DNA of 54,877 bases from Perkinsus olseni (Eukaryota; Perkinsozoa; Perkinsida). How positions within the stretch are numbered: the first letter of the stretch is position 1; every line of letters starts with the position of its first letter. The stretch lies in assembly GCA_013115125.1 (NCBI GenBank), contig JABANN010000192.1, positions 1-54,877 on the forward strand. Reading direction: 5' to 3'. The notes under the pieces were generated by a model, which saw only the letters and a list, made by a program, of their open reading frames with translations, ran no database searches and was not told the origin of the DNA. Positions 33,654 to 45,300 of this stretch are shown here, piece by piece. The position numbers and the translations under genes are program-made.

Positions 33654-34223
33654 CTAGGGAAGTCTAGTGCAGGCATATCAGTAAACCAAAAAATCCGCCA
33701 TTCAACTTGCTAAACATTCGCCCAGAATCTGCAAAGCCCCACAAAGTGGTCACTCTCGAAAAGCGTTTAAGAGAGGCAGTCAGAGGTAGGACGGACGGTG
33801 ACGGTGACACCAAGACTCAGAGAATCTCGCTGTTGCTGTAACTCAACATCTACTTCGCGTTGAGAAGCAGCATGACTCCAGCATACACCGTGGATGACCA
33901 TGGCCTACATTATCACTTCGCATAGGGGTCGGGGGAGTACCGGGTTTGTGTTGGAGAGAGGTAAGAGTAGGCGGATCTCGGTCGGGCTGGTCGAGGCCCC
34001 AGCCTGCTCGAGGCTGAGCCATCGGAATGCCGTCACGCCGCAGACCCTTACCCTGAGGTACATCGGCTGAATGGCGAGATAGTTGTGTCAAAGGCGGCGA
34101 CCGTTCCTGGCATCGGAGCTGCTGGCGTCACGACCATACATTGGTTTTGGCGCTGCCTGGGTTTCTCTGGCGTGGAGACGACGGAAGCCCTCCCTGACAC
34201 CAGAGGAAATCATGCAACCAACC
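33654..34223. other. Spacer without a recognised gene
   Basis: About 570 bp. A minus-strand frame at 33843-34091 is open but Pro/Gly/Arg-rich and shows no motif. Nothing else was recognised. Confidence 0.4.
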
Positions 34224-34715
34224 TCAGGACTTCTGAGCACCCGAGCTCCAACAGCGGCCGGCAGATTGTGGCCTCGATAGTCGAGTCGTAGGAGCCACGA
34301 CCGTCCGCGGCGGAGGGCGATACTCTACCCTACCGCCGAGCGGTGATACTGAGAGACATCCGTAATGCGATAGGGAACCGTACGGCTCTGGACCGCTGCA
34401 CGTACCTTCCATGGACCCTTGCTCGAGCGATCCATTCTTCCGGCTCTGTCGAATGTCTTCAATGAGCTTCTGCATGTACGCGTCGCGATTGGCCATCCGC
34501 TCTGTGCGAGTGCGCAAGTCCATGGTTATTCGAGGGGACTGCTGGCCGGCAATGGCAGGCCCCAGGCGCTGTCGACCGAGAGTCTGCGTGTAGTTAGGCG
34601 TTGCGCCAGGGATGCGTGATTGAGCAAGAAAGCTCGAATTGACTGCTGGGCCCTCCGCGGATGACTCGAGAGGGATGGTTAGCATGCCAGACAATAACCC
34701 TACATTGTAGAACAT
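34224..34715 (-). CDS. Unknown Arg/Gln-rich protein of about 144 residues
   Basis: Two exons (34715-34406, 34348-34224) around a 57-nt GTACGT...TCTCAG intron that is a multiple of three and stop-free, so both spliced and unspliced forms are open. The reading includes LAQSRIPGATPNYTQTLGRQ, ERMANRDAYMQKLIEDIRQS and a Pro/Arg-rich C-terminus. The start could be 34715 or the next in-frame ATG at 34682. No family was identified. Confidence 0.5.
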   Translation of the reverse strand: MFYNVGLLSGMLTIPLESSAEGPAVNSSFLAQSRIPGATPNYTQTLGRQRLGPAIAGQQSPRITMDLRTRTERMANRDAYMQKLIEDIRQSRKNGSLEQGSMEGTCSGPEPYGSLSHYGCLSVSPLGGRVEYRPPPRTVVAPTTRLSRPQSAGRCWSSGAQKS

Positions 34716-36040
34716 GTTACTAGATACCAGCAGTGGTTCGCTGCGCGCTTCACAACGATCCGAACCGCAAAGGACTAGCTCGCACGCGCAACTACATGCT
34801 CCCTTGACTCAACGGCATCGGCCACGACAAACGGGAATCTTGCAGCGATTCTTCTCGGAGGCGTGACAATCTCGCGAGTGGATTCGCCAGGAAGCTTCGA
34901 CACGCTACCGATTTGAATGGCTCTCCAGGCGTGGGACGGCTAGTTGGCCGTTTCAAAAAGCTGTGAATCAGCCTCTCGTACCGCCTGCTCAGGTCTCCTG
35001 GAACGCACAGGAGTATTTCGTATAAATACTCCTCGCGATAGTCCGAGGAGACAGCCGTGCACACAAAATACGTTTGTGCGTGCGTGCATACCACTCCTTC
35101 CACAAATCGCAGACCAAGAAGTCGGTACAGCGCCAAAATACTGTTGCACGACTTCTGAGGACTGTAAGAGGCTCAAGCAGCTCGCTCTCGTGGGGCGGAG
35201 CAGCTCACTGCACGTCTTCTGAGGACTGTAAAGCTCCAGGGCCTTCCTAAGTGGGGGTTCCACAGCAAAATTTCTGGTAGCGGTGACGTAGCGCAAACAG
35301 AGCAATAGCGCTGTCACCAATTTCTAAGAACAACTGCGGACGAGGGTATGAGGACGATACTCATTCTTATGATACAGAAATAAGAAGTGAGTGCTTGCAC
35401 ACGGTGAGTGTAGTTGCAATCTCCGGTGTAAGCATGTAAAGAAGCCGACCGCTCGACTGGATGAAAAGTGGCTGCCTGCTTACGAAACACGCCTGCGTGC
35501 ATACCACATTTCCGACAACTTCTGAGAACACGAGCACACTCGGGGCCTGTCAATGCTAACACAGTGGTCACCTCACCGCGAATCAATCTTTCGCCTTTTA
35601 CTAAAGATTGCCGTGTTGTGACTGCACATTCTGTGAAGTCTAACAATTTTTGCGGAGCCTCGCGCTCCAACTCTAAGCAAGACCTATGCTCATACCGTAT
35701 CGTGGAGTAAGGTGGTTGACAATGCTTGTCCCCAACTCACAGTACACTGTTCGAGATGGCGCAATCCTTACTGCGGCTCTTCCTTTCCTCGTCTTCCATC
35801 CCTCGGCTTGTCGCTTCACCATACCACAAGATTCCATCCGTGGGCTTCTTGCTTGGTTCGGCTTCACCGCACCATGCCTCCTAGGAACATACGAAGGAGA
35901 CCGGCTAGACTCAGCAAAACTCAGATGGACCATCCCTGTCACGGCAAGCCCCGATTGACCCTAAACGCAGCACGGTGGTACAGAAGGAACTTATGGGGCA
36001 ATAATGAACCGACAAGAGCGGTATTAACAGGGAACACTAT
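34716..36040. other. Unresolved region with short open frames and small direct repeats
   Basis: Several overlapping frames on both strands reach 80-126 residues (minus 34792-35136, 34940-35320, 35314-35670, 35673-35942; plus 35686-35958). None shows a recognisable domain, and their similar lengths on both strands argue for caution. The minus frame at 35673-35942 begins about 100 bp after the VMA21-like stop, the usual spacing here, and has a good GTAAGG donor, so a real gene is possible. Confidence 0.35.
35146..35231 (+). repeat. 22-bp direct repeat, two units
   Basis: GCACGACTTCTGAGGACTGTAA-type units at 35146-35167 and 35210-35231 differ at one base and are 64 bp apart. A related CTTCTGAGAACAC occurs near 35520. 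Origin and function are unknown. Confidence 0.7.
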
Positions 36041-36762
36041 CTAATCCTTCTTTTTGTCATTCTGACGTCTCTTCTCCTGAACAGCGGCCCAGTCATGCTT
36101 CTCCTCCTGATACCTGAGACGACCATGCGGTACGGCGAGTGAACCCCGAGGTTGTGCTTACGCATAGAAAGCGTACAGTGCCATGATGATGTTGGCCGAG
36201 ATGACCGCGCTGATTCCTGAGTAACTCAGCACCTAAAGACGGCGAGTGGCGGCTTCGATGCACGGCAACCTCCTCACCTTGTTATTGTCGGTAATACCGA
36301 GGCCGGGCAATGCAGATTGCACGGCGAAGAACACTCCTACGGGTATGACGAACATGGCTATTGCAGTGAGGGCGAAGGGAATAGCAACGGCTCTGTTCTC
36401 CTCGTGTGACAACAAACCAAAGAGGGTGTACCTGCATCATCAGGGTTTAATCTCCGACAAAACATAGGCACAGCCTCTTGCAGGTACGACAAAACCGCGG
36501 ACGCCAGGTATGGTCGCGACGAGAAGGACCTCCCTTCGTACTTGGGACCCTGCGGCTGCTCGTCAGCCCCTTCCTCTGTCTTCTGACCCGTCTTCTCAGG
36601 TTGCTTCCGGCCCTTCTCCTTTTCTGTAGTCTTGGCGCCCTTGCCCGAGGGAAGAGGCGGCAGCTCGGTGCTCTCAGTTGGTACCGGCTCCGACGCCACT
36701 GGCTTCTCCTCCGTCGTCGAGGCGGCCGCAGAAGTCTTCTTGTTGGCTTGCTTTCTGGCCAT
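36041..36762 (-). CDS. VMA21-like V-ATPase assembly factor
   Basis: VMA21 is an ER membrane chaperone for the V-ATPase membrane sector. Exons 36762-36488, 36431-36278, 36232-36162 and 36113-36041 join in phase into 190 residues. The C-terminal half has two membrane helices, IPFALTAIAMFVIPVGVFFA and GISAVISANIIMALYAFYAY, separated by a short polar loop, then a charged tail (EEKHDWAAVQEKRRQNDKKK). This matches VMA21 topology and its P-x-G-x-F-x and NxxxxxYxxxA spacing. The N-terminal 75 residues are a Lys/Glu/Pro-rich extension not found in short homologues. Another small two-helix protein cannot be excluded. Confidence 0.6.
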
Positions 36763-36875
36763 CTTAGAAACAATCAGGGTATTTGTAAACTACAAAAAGG
36801 AAACAACTTCCAACCAGACAAGTTCGCACCTCGAACATCACAACAAGTCGCATTAGCAGAAACTCCTCCACCTAT

Positions 36876-37964
36876 TCATGTGTCACAGGCACTCTTAGCC
36901 CGCAAGCCAGGCTCTCTTCTTGCGCCGGAGGACCTGAGCGGACCACTCATACCCTCCTGAGGACCTTCACTCACAGGAGGTGGTGGTATGGGGGCGTTGC
37001 CCGGTATGAGCTCTCCTGTACTGTAAAAGTGCTTTTTCCTATCGTAAGGCGTGTACAACTGGCGCATGCGCATGCGCCACGTTCTCTGAAGCAGAAGGGA
37101 TACGTGAAGGGGACCCGGCTCACGCTTGTGGCTACTATGGGGTGCTTCTTCACGCCATATTTTGAACGCCGGGACCGACGGTCCTTCACAGGCAAACAGT
37201 CGTACTTGCCACGGACTATCTGACATGTGCATGCGTGCATGAATCTTGTGTCGGGGACACCTGCTGGTGCTTACTTTGTAATTGCAGCCAGGAATATCGT
37301 TGGCCCGCCCTCCTCTGACCAATACTACACTATGGACTTGCAGATTGTGTCCAATGCCGGGTATGAACCTACACGGCTTAGGAAACATAGGAAGCCTTCT
37401 CGCCATAGGAAATGCCGTTCTCCAGTAATTGGAACAACGCGAGGTGACCTTAGCCCGTAGGACTTACGCTAGGACCACCCTCTTGTTGCTGAGACGAACC
37501 CTCGCCACCTTCCTCAGCCCCGAATGAGGCTTCCTTGGCGACTTCACCGTCACCTGAGGATCTAACCATTCTCCCCGTCGAATCATCAGCAGTGTATCGT
37601 CATGACCTTAACACAGATACCCTTCTTGAAAGGGTTGCCCTCCAGCCATTTGGATCGAACATTCCAGCTTCGCCCTGAAACGCCAACGCTTCGGGTACTC
37701 GGTATTTTCGAGAAGCACAAGGCAGCTCACCAACCCGATGTTGATATTACTCGGCACGAACTTGGGCACCCTCTTGTAGAACAGCCGGCCGCGCAATCTG
37801 AAGGTGTACCCTCGAGTGCCGCCGGGTGGAGTAGTAGTGGAAGGGGATTCGCGGAACGGTGGCCCCAGGCTTGACATCAGCGGCGTTGATGCCCACCGGT
37901 GGAGGGTACACTGCGTACCGTTGGGGAACTAACACAGAAACCGCTGCACAAAGTCGAGGGACAT
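36876..37964 (-). CDS. Organellar ribosomal protein uS12 (nuclear-encoded)
   Basis: Small-subunit decoding-centre protein of bacterial type, so mitochondrial (or relict plastid) ribosome. Exons give [70 protein letters not shown], then [20 protein letters not shown] and YGVKK: the complete core of uS12. An extra C-terminal tail of about 65 residues ([20 protein letters not shown] onward, then Pro-rich) runs to the stop at 36876. The N-terminal part, probably the targeting peptide, spans two or more exons whose joins I could not fix; 37964 is the first ATG that suits. Stop lies 113 bp from the VMA21-like start. Confidence 0.85.
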
Positions 37965-38043
37965 ACTGTGTCACCAGTCACCTCGTTGAACGTGAAAATG
38001 GAGCCAACGGGTAAATTGCAATAGCGCCCTTTTGTATCACTAC

Positions 38044-38556
38044 TAGGGGTGGGCACTGCTTTCGTTTCGGTTGTTTCGGTTGGTTCGGTTTGGTTCGGTT
38101 CGCCGCAAAACCTAACCGAAATAAGACGCCCGATTCGGTTCGGGCTCTACACCGATTTCGGTTCGTCTTTTTCGTCGATTTCGGTTCGTTTTTGTCGATT
38201 TCGGTTCGCTGTCGGCCGATTTCATGCATGCTGCATCGATGCATGCATGTACGCTTGGAGTGGGTGTGACCTATTTAGCACCCTTAGTCTAGTAACGGTG
38301 CGAGGCTCACTATAGAGCTTCCAGTGACACTCTGGGGCAAGTACCATTGCCAATGGTGCGGCGGTGAGAAAATAGATCGCACTGTGCGATGGCTGCACTG
38401 AGTCCTATGATTGGGCCAGCCGAAACGAATCAGCCGAAATGAACCAACCGACTTCACTACAACCGAACTCGGCGAACCGAACTCACCGAAACAATCTCGG
38501 CGCCATCGAACCGAATCGCACCGAACTATGATTTTATCTTTCGGTGCCCACCTCTA
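38044..38556. mobile_element. Non-autonomous hAT-type DNA transposon (MITE), 513 bp
   Basis: The ends are near-perfect terminal inverted repeats: TAGGGGTGGGCAC at the left and, read inward on the other strand, TAGAGGTGGGCAC at the right, a typical hAT terminus. The element is flanked by a perfect 8-bp duplication ATCACTAC at 38036-38043 and 38557-38564. The left arm is packed with GGTTCGGTT-type repeats and the right arm with their complements (CCGAAC, ACCGAAC), giving long hairpin potential. It encodes no transposase. The clean duplication suggests a fairly young insertion. It lies just upstream of uS12. Confidence 0.92.
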
Positions 38557-38564
38557 ATCACTAC

Positions 38565-38937
38565 CAGTGATGGACGGAACCCTGAGGTCGATGGTCGCAG
38601 GCCGGACATGAAGGTCCTTTGACAAGATGCACGGCAGACGCCTACCACTCCTGGCGACTGCCTCGCCAAGCTGGGTATCATGTTGTACAAAAACTGACAA
38701 TAATTAACACAGGCTGTATGCTAAGCGACTCGTGACGGATCTTAGGTCGATGAGTGCAATTCACGAATAGATCGAATAGATTCACCATGGTGGACGAATA
38801 ATACAGCTTCATGACTCAAATACCAACACGAGCCCTCCAACGCCACAGAATCACCCCCGCGATGCCGTAAAATGTCTGTAAAGGCCTCCAGTGAGGGTCA
38901 CATTCCCCAGACTGTATTGGAAAAGTGGTTATGATAC
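38565..38937. other. Spacer between the MITE and the sorting receptor
   Basis: About 370 bp with no recognised gene or motif. It should include the 3' untranslated region of the sorting receptor and part of the upstream region of uS12. Confidence 0.4.
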
Positions 38938-41626
38938 TCAATGGTTCGTGAGGGGAGTGTACTCGGCCATCTGGGACTTCACCTCCAGCATGACTTCCTC
39001 TCTGAGTTGAGCCTGAAGAGACGCTTGAGATGTACCGATGAAGCTGTACGATCCTACCTGTAGCGATCGAGTGATGAACTTCTTATAAATTAGCATGCCA
39101 ATACCCAGGCCAGCGAGGATGCCAAGCAGAATCAGCACAACTGTGCCGAAGGTCACTCCACCTTGATAAATTCTGAAAAGATACTAGCTGCCGTGATTAT
39201 TGTGGTGAACCGCCTCAACCCCAAGATACGGACGAACCGTCCAGTCAGTCACGAAAGCAGTTGAGATTTATTACATATCAGGCGACAGGTACTTCGAACA
39301 GGCTGATGGCGGGTCGGTGAACGCTGAGCATATCGCCCTACGAATGGGGTCAGCTTCGAGGTCTCCTGCATATCTGATACCACACCAACATGAACAACAG
39401 GCAAATTGAAACTTAACACACCGAGGGTGAGCATAAATATCAGTCTGGCTCAAGATGGGTCGTTAGCCGTCCGTGGCGCATATTACTACCTCCAACCATT
39501 GATTCTGATAGCTGACGGACTCCACGCCTTCGTCTGCACTTGCGCGTTAAGTATACTCTAAGAAACAATACGATAACTACTACTACCGCCGCGGACACTA
39601 TTAGCTATCCGTAGCCACTACTACTACAGCGGCATTAACTGACGACCTGCACTCACCCTCTTCGTTATATCATCCTTCATGCACTTATCGACCGTGGTCA
39701 CGTCAATGCCCAACTTTTTCATGACCTACTACAAACAACAGTATCCCACCTGCCGGGACTGCTCAACGTACCCGCTCGGCACAGAGGTCTCCAAAGCGCT
39801 TATCCTCCGCCGTATTCTTCCATTCGTCGTGCGTCATCGAAGCAGGGCATCTAAGGTTGATGCTTGCACAAAACAAGAAGGCCAATGATACTCACTCATT
39901 GAGAAAAGCCGCCTTATACTCGATGTACGCATCAGAATGCTTGAAGGTCCCGAAAGCATCACCTAAGTACCAAGACCTCGCGTCGACCTAAGATTCCTCT
40001 GAGCATGCGGACCTGCCGATAAAGATTCCGCGGTCATCTCCCGGATACACAGCTGTCGAAGGCCCTCATTGACCACCATACGTCCAGTCAGTTGGCTATT
40101 ACTGTCAACGTCATCCGAGCAATACCTAGAGGACGAGGGCGGTGATGGTCTCACAAGGGGTTAGGTTGAAGCGTGCTCGATACGAGTCAAAAGATACCGA
40201 TTCCCTCCCTACGTATGCTCATCCACTGAGAGGCACATATCCTCATACGCCTTGTAGTCGAGAGAGAATACGTTATAGTGTGGCCGGATATTAATTCTGC
40301 CCTTCATCTCACGGAAGAACGGTGCCTGATAGTTATCCACTACTCAGAGTTCGACCTCTCTGCCAAAGACGTGAGTAAACCCAAGATGCGTCCCTACCAT
40401 CTCCTGGAACAGTCGGTAGCTGTCCTGCCGTCCCGCGCTTGTCCACCAATCAAACACTACGACATGCTGAGCTGGCAGGTTCCAAGATAACTCAACCAGT
40501 ACGTATCTAAGGTCGAAGCTGGGCCCAAACAGGGCGATAAGATACTACTTATGGAGCCTGACATCGGTGACTTTGGAGTTATCGTTGTTGAAGCGCTTCA
40601 GCCAGGTCCTGAAGATGACGAGTCCAACCCCTACCTCCATTTGGGGTACTCAAGTCAGTCCCTTACCGGAGCAATTCCGAGTCCTTCCAATTGAGTAAGA
40701 TGGTCGGTACGTTCACACGGGAGCCATATCCGTCATCCGCAGGGACCACCATAGAGATCTGAAAAAGGACCCTAGCAATAAACCCACTAATGGACACAAT
40801 GATAGCAGTGAGAGTCGGAACGAAAAGAACAGAGCGGCGGTGCTGTAGGATCGGTAGGAGTAAACAGCAGTCGCAGCTGAGCCTAGCCGCTACTAGTCAG
40901 GTTACTACATCTTGATCCTTCTTTTCATAAGACTGCAGTATCAGCACCGCAGCTGCGTTCTTCTTGGCTTCCGCCACTCTCACTTTCGACACAAACGTAC
41001 AAGTCCCTCTGAAAGGCGCCGAAAATGCAGCCCACCCGACCGGAGCCCTTCCCTCGGTACCTTTCCACCACGACTATGTTCAGCGGTGTATTCGATCCAT
41101 CCACCGAAGCCGCTTCCCCGACCTTCTCATCCTTCGAGTTGAACTCTTGACCGTCCACGTCGTAGTCATTTTGGCAATGATTGGACTTCGAGTCGGCGAA
41201 GACCAATCGACCTGTCACACTACCACTGTTGCTCATCACGCGACGACCGTCTTGTGCATGCGTGCAACGCTGATTGCCCATCTCCGAATAGAACAAGGAA
41301 GACAAACTTCACACTCTTTCCCAGCTTGCGTTGACTATGATTAACCATTAACGTCCGGGAGACTCGCATTCAGCCTTACGAGGGCCGACCCTACCCACCT
41401 CGCTGTCGCTGTCCATAGTGTGGAGTCCCGAAGGTAGCAGTGGCCCCCAGCAGGAAGCCATTGTTCTGAATGTTCTTCGCTATCCACGGCTCATCGATCT
41501 TCATAACCTGACCTCAACCGATACTACAGCGGCGCCATACCACTCCCTCACCAACTCCTCCGGTTTAATGACCCGCACTTGGCCGACTGAAGGGATCCCC
41601 AAGACCAGCAGGGTCGTGAGTCTCAT
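38938..41626 (-). CDS. VSR: Vacuolar sorting receptor (BP-80/VSR family)
   Basis: Type I membrane receptor that carries soluble cargo from the Golgi to lytic compartments. A signal peptide (MRLTTLLVLGIPSVG) opens the gene, followed by VRVIKPEELV and ATFGTPHYGQ (VSR N-terminal FGVPQYG block). The PA domain has NTPLNIVVVERY, GCIFGAFQR, then ISMVVPADDG and VNVPTILLNWKD. The central region has VELSWNLPAQHVVVFDWWTS, INIRPHYNVFSLDYKAYEDM, RYCSDDVDSNSQL, VVNEGLRQLC, LCAERVMKKLGIDVTTVDKC, in VSR order. A Cys-rich piece precedes the helix GVTFGTVVLILLGILAGLGI and a cytosolic tail ending EVKSQMAEYTPLTNH, where YTPL corresponds to the plant YMPL sorting signal. About 12 introns; one near 40750 is about 200 nt. 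Exon ends are partly approximate. Confidence 0.82.
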
Positions 41627-42377
41627 TGATAGATAAAAAAGGTGATGCACCCTAAAAGGCAACAGCTCACTTCGCCACTGGAGGCGCTTGAGGGCACCGA
41701 CACCCCAAGGTATTAGAGTAATTACGACCAGATTTCGACAGTGACTTGGTGACTCAATCACGACCGATTGTGACTCGAGAAAAATTATGACCGGACACCT
41801 CAAGATTCGCTATTCTCCTAAGAAGAAACCAATACGAATGTGATGCAGCATCAGCAGCAGCTTCCACCAACGCAATTGGCAGTACTCATAACTCGAAGAG
41901 ATGTAGAAATGGTGGTAGTGAACAAATGGAAGGTCATTGTTGTTGTTAGGGGGCTATCGCCTTCACAGAGGAGGATGAGGAGAAGGACAACCACGGGCGT
42001 CGTTGTCGTCCAGAATCTGGTAAGCTGGTACTAATGACGATTGTCGTCCCTTCGGGGAGCCACAGGCAACTCGTCTTCAAGGTGGCAGTAACTACGACAG
42101 ATGCATCGAGGGTATCATCCCACACTCTAAAGAATGAGAAGTGTCCAATAATGCTGCATCCAATTCCGGAGTGCATTTCCTCGCGAGTGGTTGAATATTC
42201 GATGACGATATTGCCAAGGTACTTCGATACTGGTTTTAAAAATCTATTGGCCGAGTTTCGCTTAGATATTCGCCCTGAGGTCTCCACAGCCGCTCGCGAC
42301 CTTAAAATTTTCTAGGTCAAAACCTCGGCACTCCAGCCACACTTTCAACCGAAGGATTAAGACTGGGGCATCTCCTA
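41627..42377. other. Unresolved region between VSR and NOT3
   Basis: About 750 bp. A plus-strand frame (about 41957-42315) and an overlapping minus-strand frame (41946-42287) are both open for over 110 codons, so strand cannot be decided by length. The plus frame starts acidic and ends RLDIRPEVSTAARDLKIF; neither shows a known domain. A small plus-strand gene beginning with the Gln-rich MMQHQQQLPP at about 41840 is conceivable. Confidence 0.35.
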
Positions 42378-45300
42378 TTACTCGAACTGGAAGTCCTTCT
42401 TGATCTTCTGAGCCCATTCATCAGCATAGCAGTCGAAGTAGACGTAAGTGCCATACTCATACTTCGGGTTTACTACGGATGGCTCACTATGACGCTTAAA
42501 CCAAGTCCCTAGAAAGAAAAGCGATACGATACGGATCACAAGCATCAGAAGCAGCAGCAGCAGAGTACCGTATCGACTGTGGAATCTCCAACTCATCCGT
42601 TTGAGTTCACGAGCGGCGAGATACCTACGCGAGAAATGCACGGGTCAACCTAAGATTCCCCTAAGAGTATTACTGAGCATAGGTGCCAGGACGGTAGTAG
42701 AAGACAAACATAAGGGTGTCAAAAGGCAACTTCTGGAACCTGGAGGAACAACAAGGTTAGTCCGACGACTCACCAACCCTCGGCGGGACCTACACTGCTT
42801 CCGAGTCGGCTTCTTCTACTGGACGCTGTGGGTAGGGACTCTTCCTCGCGGCACTGGATGGTATGGGGTTTGCTGGCGACTGATAAGACCAGGGCCAATC
42901 CGCCATCACAGCCGCTGTAAGTAAGATACTCTAACACCCACGAAGTTCACGGGACGTGCTTGAAGGAGCGTTCGAAGCTCCCAAAGGCAGTATCGTGCGG
43001 AGGCCACGAACGCTGCGGACTTCGCTTCGACATCGAACGGCGAATATCCCAAAACTATCGCACAGAGATCTCCACCGACCACTATCACTAATTCCGGCCG
43101 AAAAAGATACTCTCTCCTGGAGCGGAAAATACGATAAGCGAAAATGAGGTCACTATGCCACATGCAAAATTGAGGCTGCTATGCCATTACATGACGAGGG
43201 ACGCCTTCAATGCTTCTCGTGTCTTAGCGTTCGGCGGCGTCATAGTGATACCATCCCGAAAAAGGTTATTACATACGATCTTTCAGTACAGCAAAGGTCG
43301 TTCGGCATAGGCCTGTTCTCATAGCTCCGTAAGAGCATCTCCATCGCTGGGTCCACAGGTGTCGCCTGGCGAGTATCTTCATGCTGGACCTTGACCTCCG
43401 CAGGTTCAGGTTGAGCTACGGGCGCTGAAGATACATCGTAAGGCCTCGAGTAGGTTGCATTCGACTTACCCTTGAAACCAGGTGGCGGCGCTGGTGCTGC
43501 CGCCTGAGCCGCCGTTTGAGGTGGAGAAGCCGCAGAAGTAGAAGCAGTAGCCTGGAATGCACGATCCTGGGATCGAACGCGGGACCTTCAGATGACCCTA
43601 CATTGGTCGGCGTTGGCACCTTCTCGTTAACCTTGACGCTCTCATCTTCTTTATGCTCAACCGTCGCCACTAACAAGAGTCACATCACTTCACAGTCGGC
43701 CTTCCTACAATCCTTACTATCATCTCCCAACGGTGGTGGTGGGTAGCTGGGCACCGCCGGCGGGCTCGGCGGTGCCGGTGGTGAGATCGATGGCAGAGCC
43801 GGCAACGTCGGGCGCGGAGGTGACTGAAAAAGGGACGTGTCTCATGTAAAACCTCTTTAAAGCTCCATAGGCTTTTCAAGCGAGGGAACTTGCGACAGCA
43901 GTGGCAACTGAGGCCTTCTAGCGAACATTTCACGCTGCTATGCAAACCAGTTTATGCTACTTTCACTACTTCAACCTCCATCGCTGTAATTACTACATAA
44001 TGTTCATACAGTATCCACTACGATAATTCATATCAAAACAAGTACCATCCACCCTCAGCGAGCAAGCCCAGATCACCGACCTTGGATGGTGGTTGATACC
44101 CAGCTGCCTTCGCTGCCAACGCCTTTTGCATGGCCTTAGCACCAGCCGACAGTGGTACCTAATTTCCCACGAATCACCTCATCATCCGGCTGCGAGCAGC
44201 AACAGTATTACCTCCTTCACAGGCTTCTTAGGTTTATCTTCATCCGAGCTCTCCTGAGACTCCTGCGTATCCGTAGGCTCACCATCGGCGTTCTCAGATT
44301 CGTCAACGTCAATGGGCTTGGTGTATGCATTGATACGATTGTCATCAAGATGATGATTGACGTAAAGCTCCTCGTCATGATAATAATCAGGATTCTCATG
44401 CTCCTCCAGATAGTAACTACGATAAGAACAGACACTTAAGAAAGGGAACACTCGGTGAAGCCAGAAAGCCCTTGTGCATGCGTGCGGAGTGCCCTTCATA
44501 ATTAAGATTCTCCTGTCGCTCATTTATCTTTCTATCCCGCAGATCTAACTATTCCTACCAATTAATCTTCCACCAGCCATCTACTACGTATGCCTTATCA
44601 AAGTCTCTACGTGTAGATCTATTAACTGCACTTGGGTCACACTGACAACTGCACCGCGACGAGTGCCTTACTCCAAAGCCTGTTCTGTTATCTCCAGCTC
44701 ATCATAATCAACATCCTCTTCGTTATCCAACTTTCGTATCAGCTGCTCCAGCTTAGCTTGATGCCACTGATGACGAGCAATCCATATTTCTGACAACAAA
44801 TAAATTCCCTCCCGTCGCCCTCCCCTTCTCCCACGTCATTACTTAATTCGGCCACTCGAGTGGACTCTGCTGGAGTCAGCTTGGAGCCCTTGGACTTCTT
44901 CTTTTTACCTGAGGGACCACTCACCAACGCGGGCTCCCACCACAGCCACTACCTTTTTCGCGGCCACCCTCACCCATTATTTTCTCCATCTCAGCCGTAT
45001 ACTCGTCAATCTGGAAGCATCAAAGTGATAAGACTCTTAAAGGGCGTGGATGCTATTACCTGTTGCGTTAGCTGATCAACATAGGATTCCAATCGACTTC
45101 TTGTCTCCATCCTCTTCTGTTCTGCTGGGTCCACTTTGTCCTACAAAAATAGCCATCACCAAAAGAGCATGCGCGTCATCAAATTTTGAATTATTTAAAA
45201 ATATTATGGATTCTATGATCTAATATTCGCTATCAATTTGCACTATCCGAATAGTCATATAACTAATTAGGTCAAGTACCTCATTATGGACTTGAGTTGC

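Noticed and set aside
39600-39630. A match to the dinoflagellate/perkinsid spliced leader core (TCCGTAGCCA)
   Set aside because: Only about ten bases match, the diagnostic TTTTGGCTCAAG part and a donor GT are missing, and the site lies within the sorting-receptor gene.
41840-42315. A confident protein gene on the plus strand
   Set aside because: Both strands are open over the same interval, the needed intron would be 17 nt, and no domain is recognised; left as unresolved.
42378-42641. A small membrane protein with a Leu-rich helix
   Set aside because: The hydrophobic stretch is encoded by an intron with good splice sites; removing it restores the conserved NOT box of NOT3/5.
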